Assembly: GCF_018687955.1 (NCBI RefSeq) | Contig: NZ_CP061309.1 | Coordinates: 744,001 to 808,000 of the forward strand | Length of the DNA: 64,000 bases | Source: Polynucleobacter ibericus | Lineage (GTDB): Bacteria > Pseudomonadota > Gammaproteobacteria > Burkholderiales > Burkholderiaceae | Direction of reading: 5' to 3' | Shown here: positions 55,368 through 62,944 of the stretch, one piece after another | How the letters are laid out: every line of letters starts with the position of its first letter | Numbering within the stretch: position 1 is the first letter of the stretch | Notes under the pieces: model-generated | The model's input: the letters and a program-made list of their open reading frames with translations, nothing else | What the model was told of the DNA's origin: nothing | The model's database searches: none | Translations under genes and position numbers: made by a program

Positions 55368-56339
55368 ATGAAAACGACTTTCCTGGATTTTGAGCAGCAA
55401 ATCGCCGAATTAGAGTCAAAGATTGAAGAGCTGCGTTTTGTACAAGATGAGTCATCGGTAGATATCTCCGATGAGATCAAAACGCTTGCCGAGAAAAGTC
55501 AGCAGCTCACCAAAGATGTATACGCCAATCTCACTCCTTGGCAAGTTTCTCAAGTGGCACGTCATCCACAGCGTCCTTACACCCTAGATTATGTTGGCGC
55601 CTTATTTACTGACTTCCACGAGTTGCATGGCGACCGCACATTTGCTGATGATCAATCCATCATTGGTGGCTTAGCCCGTTTTGAAAACCAACCTTGTATG
55701 GTTATTGGTCATCAAAAGGGTCGTGACACTAAAGAGCGTGCTCTGCGTAACTTTGGTATGAGTCGCCCTGAGGGGTATCGCAAAGCCATGCGCTTGATGC
55801 GTCTTGCAGAAAAGTTTGGTATTCCGGTGTTTACTTTCGTCGATACGCCAGGTGCATTCCCTGGTATTGATGCAGAAGAGCGCAATCAGTCTGAAGCGAT
55901 TGGTCGTAACCTCTATGTACAAGCGGAACTCGAAGTACCTATCATCGCTACGATTATTGGCGAGGGTGGTTCTGGTGGCGCTTTAGCGATTGCCATGGGT
56001 GATGTGGTCTTGATGTTGCAAAACTCCACTTACTCTGTGATCTCTCCTGAAGGTTGTGCTTCCATCCTATGGAAGACTGCTGATAAGGCTCCAGAGGCTG
56101 CTGAGCAGTTAGGTCTTACAGCACAACGCCTTAAGGCTCTAGGTCTGATCGACAAGATTGTGGCTGAGCCGATTGGTGGCGCCCATCGTGATTACGACAA
56201 TATGATGAGCAATATGCGCAAAGCACTTGCTGAGTCTTTAAAAACCTTTGATGGCATGAAAGTGGATGCATTGCTGGAGCGTCGTCATGAGCGTTTGATG
56301 AGTTATGGCAAGTTCAAGGAAATCACAGCAAAGTCCTAA
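55368..56339 (+). CDS. accA: Acetyl-CoA carboxylase carboxyltransferase subunit alpha
   Basis: 323-residue subunit of the committed step in fatty-acid synthesis. N-terminal coiled coil ([19 protein letters not shown] region), then the crotonase-fold core with [34 protein letters not shown], and the [11 protein letters not shown] oxyanion segment. Length equals E. coli AccA (319). tilS starts inside its 3' end. Confidence 0.97.
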   Translation: MKTTFLDFEQQIAELESKIEELRFVQDESSVDISDEIKTLAEKSQQLTKDVYANLTPWQVSQVARHPQRPYTLDYVGALFTDFHELHGDRTFADDQSIIGGLARFENQPCMVIGHQKGRDTKERALRNFGMSRPEGYRKAMRLMRLAEKFGIPVFTFVDTPGAFPGIDAEERNQSEAIGRNLYVQAELEVPIIATIIGEGGSGGALAIAMGDVVLMLQNSTYSVISPEGCASILWKTADKAPEAAEQLGLTAQRLKALGLIDKIVAEPIGGAHRDYDNMMSNMRKALAESLKTFDGMKVDALLERRHERLMSYGKFKEITAKS

Positions 56340-57639
56340 GTCAGGAAAACGAATTGCGGTTGCCTTGAGTGGTGGCCTCGATTCGGTTGTGTTGCTCGAC
56401 ACGGTTTGCAAAGCGCAAGCTCGGAGCAAAAACAAAACTCAAACTCAAACTGAAACTGAAATCTATGCATTTCATATTCATCATGGTTTGCAAAAACCTG
56501 CAGATGATTGGTTGATCTTCTGCGAGAAGCTTGCCAAGCAATACAGGGTCCATTTTGATTTCAGACTGCTTCATCTCAACGCAGATGAAGCCCAGGGCAA
56601 TATCGAAGCGAGGGCGAGAGCAGGGCGTTACGAAGCACTCACAGATCTTTGTGAAGAATATGGTATCGAAGATCTGCTTTTGGCCCATCATCAAAACGAT
56701 CAAGCAGAGACAGTGCTTTTGCAACTCCTGCGCGGATCAGGGGTGGCGGGGTTATCAGGTATGCCAACCAGTAGAAAAATCAGCTCAGGGGTTCGGGGTA
56801 ATCAAGGCATCACGCTTTGGCGACCATTCTTGGATCAAAGCCGACAAGAGCTTGAAGCTTATGCAAAAGAACATAAGCTCAAGTGGATTGAGGACCCCAG
56901 CAATCAAGATCGCAAATACAGACGTAATGCGATTCGTAAAGACATCATTCCAAAATTAGAAAAGATTCAACCAGAAGCTTTGGCTAATATGGCGCGTAGT
57001 GCGGAACTCTTAGGTGAGGCACAAACATTGTTGAATCGTTTGGCACAACTGGATGGGATAAACATCCTCATTCAAGAACAAGTAAAAGTAATGCCATTAC
57101 TTGCTTTAGCTAAGAATGACTTGCCAGCAGCTAACAACGTTTTGAGATACTGGTTGCAAACGCAGCAATTGGCGATGCCATCTCAAGAGCGCTTACAAGC
57201 TTGGTGGCGTGAGCTTGCTAAAGTCAAAGCAGATGCCAAACTCGAGTGGCTGCATGACGAGAGCAAGATCTATCTATGGCGCGGTATGCTTCAAGTCGGG
57301 ACCACAGAAGAAGGGCGCTGGGTTTTAAAAACCTTGCCAGTCAACTCCAAGAAACTAGGTCTTTCAGCTGATTGGGTTAAAGAGGCCCAAGAGAATCAAC
57401 TAATCACCCTCAGAGAACGCCTAGGCTCCGAGAAGATCCAGATTAAGCCTAAGACCCCGCGTAAAACGCTCAAAAACCTCTATCAGGAGGCTGATGTGCC
57501 GCCCTGGGAGCGTCAGGTACCCTTGCTCTATATCAACGATGAATTGATCGCTGTAGCTGCGATTGGGCTGAGTTATCCGCACCTCACATCCACGGGAAGG
57601 CGAGTACTCCCGGAATGGGTGCAAAACCCTGTAAAATAA
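56305..57639 (+). CDS. tilS: tRNA(Ile)-lysidine synthetase
   Basis: 444-residue PP-loop ATPase converting C34 of tRNA-Ile2 to lysidine. PP-loop SGGLDS at residues 22-27, [27 protein letters not shown] and the C-terminal TilS domain. The start ATG 56305 overlaps accA by 35 bp; coupling of accA and tilS is common in Betaproteobacteria. Length is close to E. coli TilS (432). Confidence 0.94.
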   Translation: MASSRKSQQSPKSGKRIAVALSGGLDSVVLLDTVCKAQARSKNKTQTQTETEIYAFHIHHGLQKPADDWLIFCEKLAKQYRVHFDFRLLHLNADEAQGNIEARARAGRYEALTDLCEEYGIEDLLLAHHQNDQAETVLLQLLRGSGVAGLSGMPTSRKISSGVRGNQGITLWRPFLDQSRQELEAYAKEHKLKWIEDPSNQDRKYRRNAIRKDIIPKLEKIQPEALANMARSAELLGEAQTLLNRLAQLDGINILIQEQVKVMPLLALAKNDLPAANNVLRYWLQTQQLAMPSQERLQAWWRELAKVKADAKLEWLHDESKIYLWRGMLQVGTTEEGRWVLKTLPVNSKKLGLSADWVKEAQENQLITLRERLGSEKIQIKPKTPRKTLKNLYQEADVPPWERQVPLLYINDELIAVAAIGLSYPHLTSTGRRVLPEWVQNPVK

Positions 57640-57700
57640 GCCCTTTTTAGACCCTCAAGGAATCATTTCCTTGTTACAGATAGTTAAATAGACGGTTTTT

Positions 57701-58951
57701 ATGGCTCTTATCGTTCATAAATATGGCGGCACCTCAATGGGCTCAACTGAGCGCATTGCCAATGTCGCCAAACGCGTAGCTAAATGGATGCGCGCTGGCC
57801 ACCAAGTGGTGGTCGTGCCTTCGGCTATGTCTGGCGAGACCAATCGCCTGCTTGGCCTTGCAAAAGAGATTAATCCTGATGCAAATCCACGTGAACTCGA
57901 CCAAATCGCCTCCACTGGTGAGCAAGTCAGTTCTGGATTATTAGCTTTGGCATTAATGCGTGAAGGTATTGATGCAGTGAGTTACGCTGGCTGGCAGGTC
58001 ACAGTACACACTGACTCCTCATTTACTAAAGCACGCATTAAGAGTATCGAGAGCGACAAGATTTTGAAAGATCTCAATGCAGGTCGCGCAGTTGTGGTTA
58101 CTGGATTTCAGGGTGTTGATCCTATGGGCAACATTACGACATTAGGTCGCGGCGGTTCTGATACATCAGCAGTTGCAATGGCAGCAGCCTTAAAAGCCGA
58201 TGAGTGTTTGATCTATACCGACGTTGATGGCGTTTACACCACTGACCCACGTGTCTGTGAAGATGCACGACGCTTAGACAAGATTACTTTTGAAGAGATG
58301 CTAGAAATGGCAAGTTTAGGTTCAAAGGTATTGCAGATTCGTTCAGTTGAGTTTGCTGGTAAGTACAAAGTTAAAACCCGGGTGCTGTCTTCATTGACAG
58401 ACCCATTGATGCCTTTAGACCAAGAGATGAAGTCGGGCACCTTGATTACATTTGAAGAGGACAGCACTATGGAAGCCGCAGTTATTTCCGGCATCGCCTT
58501 TGCGCGTGATGAAGCGAAGATTACCGTTCTTGGAGTACCTGATCGTCCAGGTATCGCCTATCAAATTCTGGGTCCGATTGCGGATGCCAATATTGATGTA
58601 GACATCATTATTCAGAACCAATCCGTTGAAGGTAAGACTGACTTCACATTCACAGTGCCACGTGCTGATTATCAAAAAGCATTGGACATTCTGAAGAACA
58701 CCGTTCAAGCGCATATTGAAGCAAAAGAAATCTCTGGCGATCCAAAGGTGTCTAAAGTTTCAGTAGTGGGCGTTGGCATGCGTTCACACGTAGGTATCGC
58801 TAGCAAGATGTTCCGCACCTTGTCAGAAGAGGGCATCAATATCTTGATGATCTCCACTAGCGAAATCAAGATCTCAGTGGTGATTGATGAGAAATACATG
58901 GAATTGGCTGTACGCGCCTTGCATAAGGCATTTGAGCTGGATCAGAAGTAA
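57701..58951 (+). CDS. lysC: Aspartate kinase
   Basis: 416-residue aspartokinase starting VHKYGGTSMGS (the KFGGTS-type motif). The kinase core includes TLGRGGSDTSAVA and YTDVDGVYTTDPR; two ACT domains occupy about residues 265-416 (VPDRPGIAYQILG and VGVGMRSHVGIASKMF), which bind lysine/threonine feedback effectors. It feeds the pathway that includes dapA, encoded 13 kb upstream. ATG 57701 has no strong Shine-Dalgarno sequence but matches the family start. Confidence 0.95.
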   Translation: MALIVHKYGGTSMGSTERIANVAKRVAKWMRAGHQVVVVPSAMSGETNRLLGLAKEINPDANPRELDQIASTGEQVSSGLLALALMREGIDAVSYAGWQVTVHTDSSFTKARIKSIESDKILKDLNAGRAVVVTGFQGVDPMGNITTLGRGGSDTSAVAMAAALKADECLIYTDVDGVYTTDPRVCEDARRLDKITFEEMLEMASLGSKVLQIRSVEFAGKYKVKTRVLSSLTDPLMPLDQEMKSGTLITFEEDSTMEAAVISGIAFARDEAKITVLGVPDRPGIAYQILGPIADANIDVDIIIQNQSVEGKTDFTFTVPRADYQKALDILKNTVQAHIEAKEISGDPKVSKVSVVGVGMRSHVGIASKMFRTLSEEGINILMISTSEIKISVVIDEKYMELAVRALHKAFELDQK

Positions 58952-59023
58952 GTCAAAAGCGCAATAAACCCCTCAGAAGCGGTTATCCGTTAAACTGTGG
59001 GGCGTTGTAATAGTAAGAAGTAC

Positions 59024-59118
59024 GGAGACGTGGCCGAGCTGGTCGAAGGCACTCCCCTGCTAAGGGAGCATCGGGGCTAAAACTCTGATCGGAGGTTCGA
59101 ATCCTCTCGTCTCCGCCA
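59024..59118 (+). tRNA. tRNA-Ser (anticodon GCU)
   Basis: 95-nt class II tRNA with a long variable arm: acceptor GGAGACG/CGTCTCC, anticodon stem CTCCC/GGGAG with GCT at 59059-59061, variable arm CATCGGGGCTAAAACTCTGATCG, T-arm GGAGGTTCGAATCCTC and encoded GCCA. Its last 15 bases are the start of a direct repeat seen again at 61976. Confidence 0.96.
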
Positions 59119-59255
59119 GCACTTTTGGCATTTTTTCCTCTTTTTACTATATGCAACATAGACTTAGCCCCTTAACCGGGGCTTTTTCTTTATTGCTCCC
59201 GCTTACCAGTACGCTTACCACCCAAATAATATGTGGTTGTAGATATGTGGCCAAT
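59104..59255 (+). repeat. Direct repeat copy 1: tRNA-Ser 3' end plus downstream terminator (attL-like)
   Basis: The first 15 bases (59104-59118, ctctcgtctccgcca) are the 3' end of tRNA-Ser and are identical to 61976-61990. A further ~137 bp, including the terminator, aligns with 61991-62129 with scattered substitutions and a one- or two-base length change. The pattern is that of a tRNA 3'-end attachment site with extended flanking homology. Confidence 0.85.
59166..59190 (+). terminator. tRNA-Ser terminator
   Basis: Stem agcccc / ggggct with a 6-nt loop is followed by TTTTTCTT. It lies inside the direct repeat; the second copy at 62038-62064 keeps the same structure. Confidence 0.85.
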
Positions 59256-59358
59256 ACCATTTAAGCCAATAATCGCTTGTTGCATCTTGGCAGCATGGTT
59301 AATTAATTGAATACACTAGATTTCAATATAAAAGCCAAAATCGTGTCTTATCCAATTT

Positions 59359-60126
59359 ATGAAACTTCATGTACTGAGTGATTTGCATCTAGAGTTTGCT
59401 GACTTTACCCCTGCATCAAATACGGCAGATGTGATTGTTCTGGCGGGTGATATCGGCCTTCGCGCGGAAGGTGTAACTTGGGCCAGGAAATCTTTTCCGG
59501 ATCAAGAAATTATTTATGTGGCTGGCAACCATGAGTTCTATGGTTCTCAGCGTTCTCATGTCATTGAGGACATCCAAAATACATGCGCAGAAAACGACAT
59601 TCATTTCCTTGATGACTATGGGATTGAGTTACATGATTCGCAGTTAAATACTCCCGTCCGCTTTTTGGGAGCTACGTTATGGACGGACTTTTTATTATTT
59701 GGCGAAGATCTTCAATCTAAATGCTTATCGTATGGCGAGCTTTACTTAAATGACTTCAGAAGAATCCGTGACGGAGGTAGAAATTTTTCCCCAAAAAAGT
59801 CTATCCAATTGCATGAAAAGTCACTGGCTTGGTTGCAAAAAGAGTTAGAGAGTCCCTTTAAAGGCAAGACGGTAGTGGTTACTCATCATCTACCCTCAAT
59901 GAGCTCAGTAGCAGAGCGATATAAACCGGATCTACTATCCGCCTGTTTTTCATCCGAGTTAGCCCATCTCTTTGGAAAGATGTCTCTATGGATTCATGGG
60001 CATACACATGATTCCTGTGATTATGAAATGAATGGCACTAGGGTGGTTTGTAATCCTCGCGGTTATGTGCGATCTAACCATGCTGAGAACCCAGCATTTA
60101 ATCCATCTTTGATAATTGAAATCTAG
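59359..60126 (+). CDS. Calcineurin-like metallophosphoesterase
   Basis: 255-residue metallophosphoesterase with all metal-binding blocks: SDLHLEF (D8, H10), LAGDIG (D31), AGNHEFYG (N57, H58), VTHHLPS and HGHTHDS. There is no signal peptide or membrane helix, so it is cytosolic. It resembles stand-alone Ser/Thr or nucleotide phosphoesterases often found in accessory DNA. ATG 59359 has no clear ribosome-binding site. It is convergent with hipA (29 bp apart) inside the repeat-bounded islet. Since HipA is a protein kinase, a phosphatase beside it is suggestive, but a functional link is inference only. Confidence 0.85.
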   Translation: MKLHVLSDLHLEFADFTPASNTADVIVLAGDIGLRAEGVTWARKSFPDQEIIYVAGNHEFYGSQRSHVIEDIQNTCAENDIHFLDDYGIELHDSQLNTPVRFLGATLWTDFLLFGEDLQSKCLSYGELYLNDFRRIRDGGRNFSPKKSIQLHEKSLAWLQKELESPFKGKTVVVTHHLPSMSSVAERYKPDLLSACFSSELAHLFGKMSLWIHGHTHDSCDYEMNGTRVVCNPRGYVRSNHAENPAFNPSLIIEI

Positions 60127-60155
60127 TTACCCACCATACGCTTCATAATGAGAGC

Positions 60156-61463
60156 TTAGTTTTTGGCTAGGGTCTTGATTAATTCAGGGCTGCAAATATC
60201 ATCGATACGTCTAAAGGCTAGAGAGATTTCTTCGATTTGAACTGCAGCAATTCCAAGGCTTTCAAAGTGTGTTTTCCATTGCCTAGTTACTCGCCATACA
60301 CGATCGATAATGTCGCATGCTTGCTGTGCGGATAGGCCAAAGCGCTCTTTGGCACCATAGGCATTATCTAGTGTGGCCAATTTACCTTGTGGTCCAACGC
60401 CTAGATGTTGATAACGCTCACTTGCAATGACTGCATGAGGCATCACGTCATAGAGTGGACTCAAGCTCCAGCCTTTAAGCGCGTGGCTCCATAAGAATGC
60501 ATGATTGCGTAGATGATCATCATCGTTACTAACAAAAATATTAAAGATCATGCGTGCATATAGTTCTTCAATATCAGCTTTGACTACTTGAACTACGCAA
60601 TATCTGCGGATGGCATCCGCAATATCCATATAGCTTTTTGTATTGGATTCTGATTCGTGACAGGCAACTAAGGTGAGGGCGCTAACGACATGATTACGAA
60701 CTTCTATTGGCCGAGCAAAAGCAGTCCAAGAGCGATCAAAGCGTTTGACCATCAACACTTTTTTCTTGCCAACTTGTTCTAATTGAGTTTGCGCTACATT
60801 AAGACCGGCTAACTGCGCAAGTTTGAGTGTGGCGTATTCAATGCTTGGTACATCTAAAGCGCCATCTTTATTACCTGGGAACTTAGCCATCCATAAAATG
60901 TTTTCATCATCGCGCACGCTTGCCTTAGGACGCATGCCCCCAAGACCGCTACCCACAATCAAAATTTTGGATAGTGCTTCTGATACCGGCAAGCCCGCCT
61001 CAATCTTCTGTGCACCCTCGAGTACGTATGACAGATTGTGAATACTTTCATGAGCAGGGCGCTCCTCTTGATCTAAAGAAGACCGAATGTCTAAAGCCCC
61101 AACACGATCACTGCCTGCTTCGAGTAGATAGGTTGATTCTGGCAGGCTATTGGCTGGAACCTTAAGCCTAGCTTCAATCACTCTTCTTCCCCAAGAATCA
61201 GGAGCAGCATCCCGAATTCCACCAAAAGCCTCTAAGCCGTTAGGTGGAATGAGGCGTTTACCTTTGATCTCACTTTTACTCCTAAGACTAAGGGCGACTG
61301 GATCCACTTCTTGTGCGTTGCTCCTATCTAAGTAACGCAAGCCATAAGCAAATGATGAGGTAATGAGTCTTGAGCCTTCTTCATCTACTTGCAGTTGACC
61401 TGCTGGTACAAATTGCCCATCAAGATTGGCAAAGACAAAAAGATCCTTAGTGGTATTGGCCAT
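60156..61463 (-). CDS. hipA: HipA-family serine/threonine kinase toxin
   Basis: 435-residue HipA-like kinase. N-terminal subdomain about 1-100, Gly-rich loop GSGLGGMRPKA (171-181), ATP-binding K194 (WMAKFP), VKRFDR (239-244), catalytic loop NDDDHLRN with D315 and N320, and metal-binding D339 in SPLYDV. E. coli HipA phosphorylates glutamyl-tRNA synthetase and induces dormancy; the target here is unknown. All catalytic positions appear intact, so it is probably active. The start overlaps the hipB stop by one base (TGATG), giving coupled translation with the antitoxin first, as is usual. Confidence 0.93.
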   Translation of the reverse strand: MANTTKDLFVFANLDGQFVPAGQLQVDEEGSRLITSSFAYGLRYLDRSNAQEVDPVALSLRSKSEIKGKRLIPPNGLEAFGGIRDAAPDSWGRRVIEARLKVPANSLPESTYLLEAGSDRVGALDIRSSLDQEERPAHESIHNLSYVLEGAQKIEAGLPVSEALSKILIVGSGLGGMRPKASVRDDENILWMAKFPGNKDGALDVPSIEYATLKLAQLAGLNVAQTQLEQVGKKKVLMVKRFDRSWTAFARPIEVRNHVVSALTLVACHESESNTKSYMDIADAIRRYCVVQVVKADIEELYARMIFNIFVSNDDDHLRNHAFLWSHALKGWSLSPLYDVMPHAVIASERYQHLGVGPQGKLATLDNAYGAKERFGLSAQQACDIIDRVWRVTRQWKTHFESLGIAAVQIEEISLAFRRIDDICSPELIKTLAKN

Positions 61464-61804
61464 CAGAAATCAAGCGCTTTCATTTCCGCTGCACTTAAAT
61501 CACGCACGCGTTGTGGACGTGAGCGACGCTCTAAAGCAATGATCGCAGGATCATCTCCGCTTAAGAGTTGCAACAAGTTCATGCCTGGAGCGATTGCATC
61601 TAAGTAACGCAGGAGCGCACCAACGGCTACACCAGGATCACCCTTTTCAATGCGCTGTGCAGTGGCGCGAGATAGGCCGGCACGGATTGCTGCTTCACCT
61701 TGGCGAACACGACGCGCAAGACGCAAAGAAACAAGGCATTGCGCTATTTCAGCGGATTGGCCAAGTTGCTTTGATGCTAGGGTCAGTTCTTGATCTACGC
61801 GCAT
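61463..61804 (-). CDS. hipB: HipB-type XRE antitoxin
   Basis: 113-residue protein with a Cro/CI helix-turn-helix at about residues 25-80 (RQGEAAIRAGLSRATAQRIEKG) and a C-terminal arm (PQRVRDLSAAEMKALDF). It is longer than E. coli HipB (88). ATG 61804 is preferred because GAGG lies at the right distance upstream; ATG 61819 would add MHEAT and has no ribosome-binding site. It should neutralise HipA and repress the operon through the palindromes upstream. First gene of the pair. Confidence 0.88.
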   Translation of the reverse strand: MRVDQELTLASKQLGQSAEIAQCLVSLRLARRVRQGEAAIRAGLSRATAQRIEKGDPGVAVGALLRYLDAIAPGMNLLQLLSGDDPAIIALERRSRPQRVRDLSAAEMKALDF

Positions 61805-61839
61805 AGTTGCCTCATGCATTTTGTTAAGTATGAGGCTTT

Positions 61840-61868
61840 AATATACCTGTTTATACGCCATAGGTCAA
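61840..61868 (-). promoter_or_regulatory. hipBA promoter
   Basis: On the minus strand TTGACC (61868-61863) and TATATT (61845-61840) are separated by 17 bp, giving a start near 61833 and a leader of about 30 nt before ATG 61804. Confidence 0.75.
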
Positions 61869-61875
61869 TAAATAT

Positions 61876-61921
61876 GACTCATAAATGAGTCTTTAAGTGA
61901 TTTAATTACTTATTTATAAGT
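61876..61921. promoter_or_regulatory. Paired palindromic operators upstream of hipBA
   Basis: Two perfect palindromes lie just upstream of the -35 box: gactcat-aa-atgagtc (61876-61891) and acttat-tt-ataagt (61908-61921). Their centres are 31 bp apart, close to three helical turns, so two HipB dimers could bind the same DNA face. The half sites are related (gactcat versus gacttat on the minus strand). Confidence 0.65.
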
Positions 61922-61975
61922 CATTTAATGGTTTATAGTAGAAAATGTAGGCTTGTAATTCCGTTAAAGGGACAT

Positions 61976-62129
61976 CTCTCGTCTCCGCCATCACTTTTGG
62001 CATTTTTTCCGCTTTTTACTATATGCAACAGTGACTTAGCCCCCCCTAACCGGGGCTTTTTCTTTAATACTCCCGCTTACCGGTACGCTTACCACTCAAA
62101 TAATATTTGATTCCAGACATGTGGCTAAT
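61976..62129 (+). repeat. Direct repeat copy 2 (attR-like) with tRNA-Ser 3' end fragment
   Basis: Begins with the 15 bases identical to the tRNA-Ser 3' end, without any other part of a tRNA, so it is not a second tRNA gene. The following ~139 bp match the sequence downstream of tRNA-Ser, including the terminator hairpin (62038-62064). I count roughly 20 differences across the repeat, so the copies diverged or came from different strains. Confidence 0.85.
62038..62064 (+). terminator. Terminator in repeat copy 2
   Basis: Stem agcccc / ggggct with an 8-nt loop followed by TTTTTCTTT; same structure as at 59166, with the loop enlarged by two C residues. Confidence 0.7.
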
Positions 62130-62220
62130 GCAGTGGAAGCTATGAATCTCTTATTTCACTAAAAGATCAATAGAGCTTGCTTGCTGCGCAGATGGGTAAT
62201 AAGCGAAATGAAGTGAAGAC

Positions 62221-62403
62221 TTAATTTTCTAGGTCTTCACTACCTTCATCAATCTTGTAATGAAACTCTGGTTTTTTAGTAGCCGCTGCCACCGCTTTGC
62301 TTTTATCTACATGCGCTGCATCAGTTAAGTAGCACCACCCAAAAAATGGGATTGGTTCTTGTGCCGCTTTTTCTCTGTCTTCAGTGGTAAATGTGGTCAT
62401 CAT
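62221..62403 (-). CDS. Small hypothetical protein
   Basis: 60-residue frame from ATG 62403 (MMTTFTTEDREKA) with GGGGGC upstream; a TTG at 62412 is also in frame. It has a central PFFGWCYLTDAAHVDKSKA region and a charged C-terminus, with no signal peptide, membrane helix or known motif. It lies just beyond the repeat-bounded islet. An upstream structured element (62427-62497) would form its 5' leader. I do not recognise the family; moderate coding confidence from length and start context only. Confidence 0.5.
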   Translation of the reverse strand: MMTTFTTEDREKAAQEPIPFFGWCYLTDAAHVDKSKAVAAATKKPEFHYKIDEGSEDLEN

Positions 62404-62426
62404 TGCCCCCAAAATTAAGGAATGGT

Positions 62427-62497
62427 TACTTATGGGCTGTTAGAGCAAGCTGAGGAGACCGGAAAGGAGCAGAATTGCTCTTCATCTCCCATAAGTA
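62427..62497. other. Compact intergenic stem structure
   Basis: A 10-bp perfect closing helix tacttatggg / cccataagta (62427-62436 with 62488-62497) encloses an inner 7-bp helix agagcaa / ttgctct (62442-62448 with 62475-62481) and a 26-nt purine-rich loop. An alternative hairpin ggagca-gaat-tgctct (62467-62482) uses the same 3' strand, so the two are mutually exclusive. It can be read in either direction; on the minus strand it would be the leader of the gene starting at 62403. Confidence 0.55.
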
Positions 62498-62581
62498 GGC
62501 TTTCAGTGTGAGCTGATTAATGTGACATTTCTATCTCAGATTGAAATATTTTTTTAATAAATTTTAAGAGGTGAAATTGTA

Positions 62582-62613
62582 ATATTTGGGCTTGATATCA
62601 AGACCTCAAATAT
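62582..62613. promoter_or_regulatory. Nested palindrome, possible operator
   Basis: A 12-bp perfect palindrome cttgatatcaag (62591-62602) lies inside a 7-bp inverted repeat atatttg / caaatat (62582-62588 and 62607-62613), about 90 bp upstream of the gene at 62702. It has no T tract and looks like a repressor or activator site, not a terminator. Confidence 0.45.
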
Positions 62614-62701
62614 GACAATGACATTTAAAAATTCATATAGCTGTCATATAAAAAGAAGAGCATCACAGTCAAGTTCAATGGCAAATTGAAGGAGATAGAA
62701 A

Positions 62702-62944
62702 ATGCAAGATCAAAACCTCAATGACAAGGTTATTCATTTAAGAAGAATGGCTGCAGAGCATTTTCAAAAAGCAGCATGGAATCAATTATTGGCTTTAGAT
62801 AATTATCAACAGAATAATCTCTTAGCTGCCGAACGTTTTGCCCAACTCTCTTTTGATGATCAGATGAATGGGGTGGAGTGCGCAGAACTGGCCGATGCTG
62901 AGTCACTGGTATTGCTAGATCTCAATATTGAGGGGGGATATTGA
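62702..62944 (+). CDS. Small hypothetical helical protein
   Basis: 80-residue product with a strong ribosome-binding site (AAGGAGATAG) before ATG 62702. The sequence is Gln/Asn/Ala/Leu-rich and probably all helical (HFQKAAWNQLLALDNYQQ, AAERFAQLSFDD); no membrane segment or cysteine cluster. The regular spacing of Ala and Leu is reminiscent of TPR/helical-hairpin adaptors, but I recognise no family. Its stop overlaps the start of the next gene, so the two are translationally coupled. Confidence 0.75.
   Translation: MQDQNLNDKVIHLRRMAAEHFQKAAWNQLLALDNYQQNNLLAAERFAQLSFDDQMNGVECAELADAESLVLLDLNIEGGY

Larger units (their letters stand above)
59104..61990. mobile_element. Minimal tRNA-Ser-anchored hipBA/phosphoesterase islet
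   Basis: The segment runs from the tRNA-Ser 3' end to a second copy of those 15 bases. It encloses only a calcineurin-like phosphoesterase and a hipB-hipA pair. No integrase, excisionase, transposase or phage gene is present, so it is either an integrase-less element mobilised in trans, the remnant of a larger island, or the product of recombination between repeats. The boundary at 61990 is defined by the 15-bp identity; the repeats beyond it are diverged. Confidence 0.7.

Noticed and set aside
61976..62129. A second tRNA-Ser gene at repeat copy 2
   Set aside because: Only the last 15 bases of the tRNA are present; there is no anticodon arm or D-arm upstream.
59104..62129. Composite transposon bounded by the direct repeats
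   Set aside because: No transposase or terminal inverted repeats are visible, and the repeat begins exactly at a tRNA 3' end, which fits an attachment site better.
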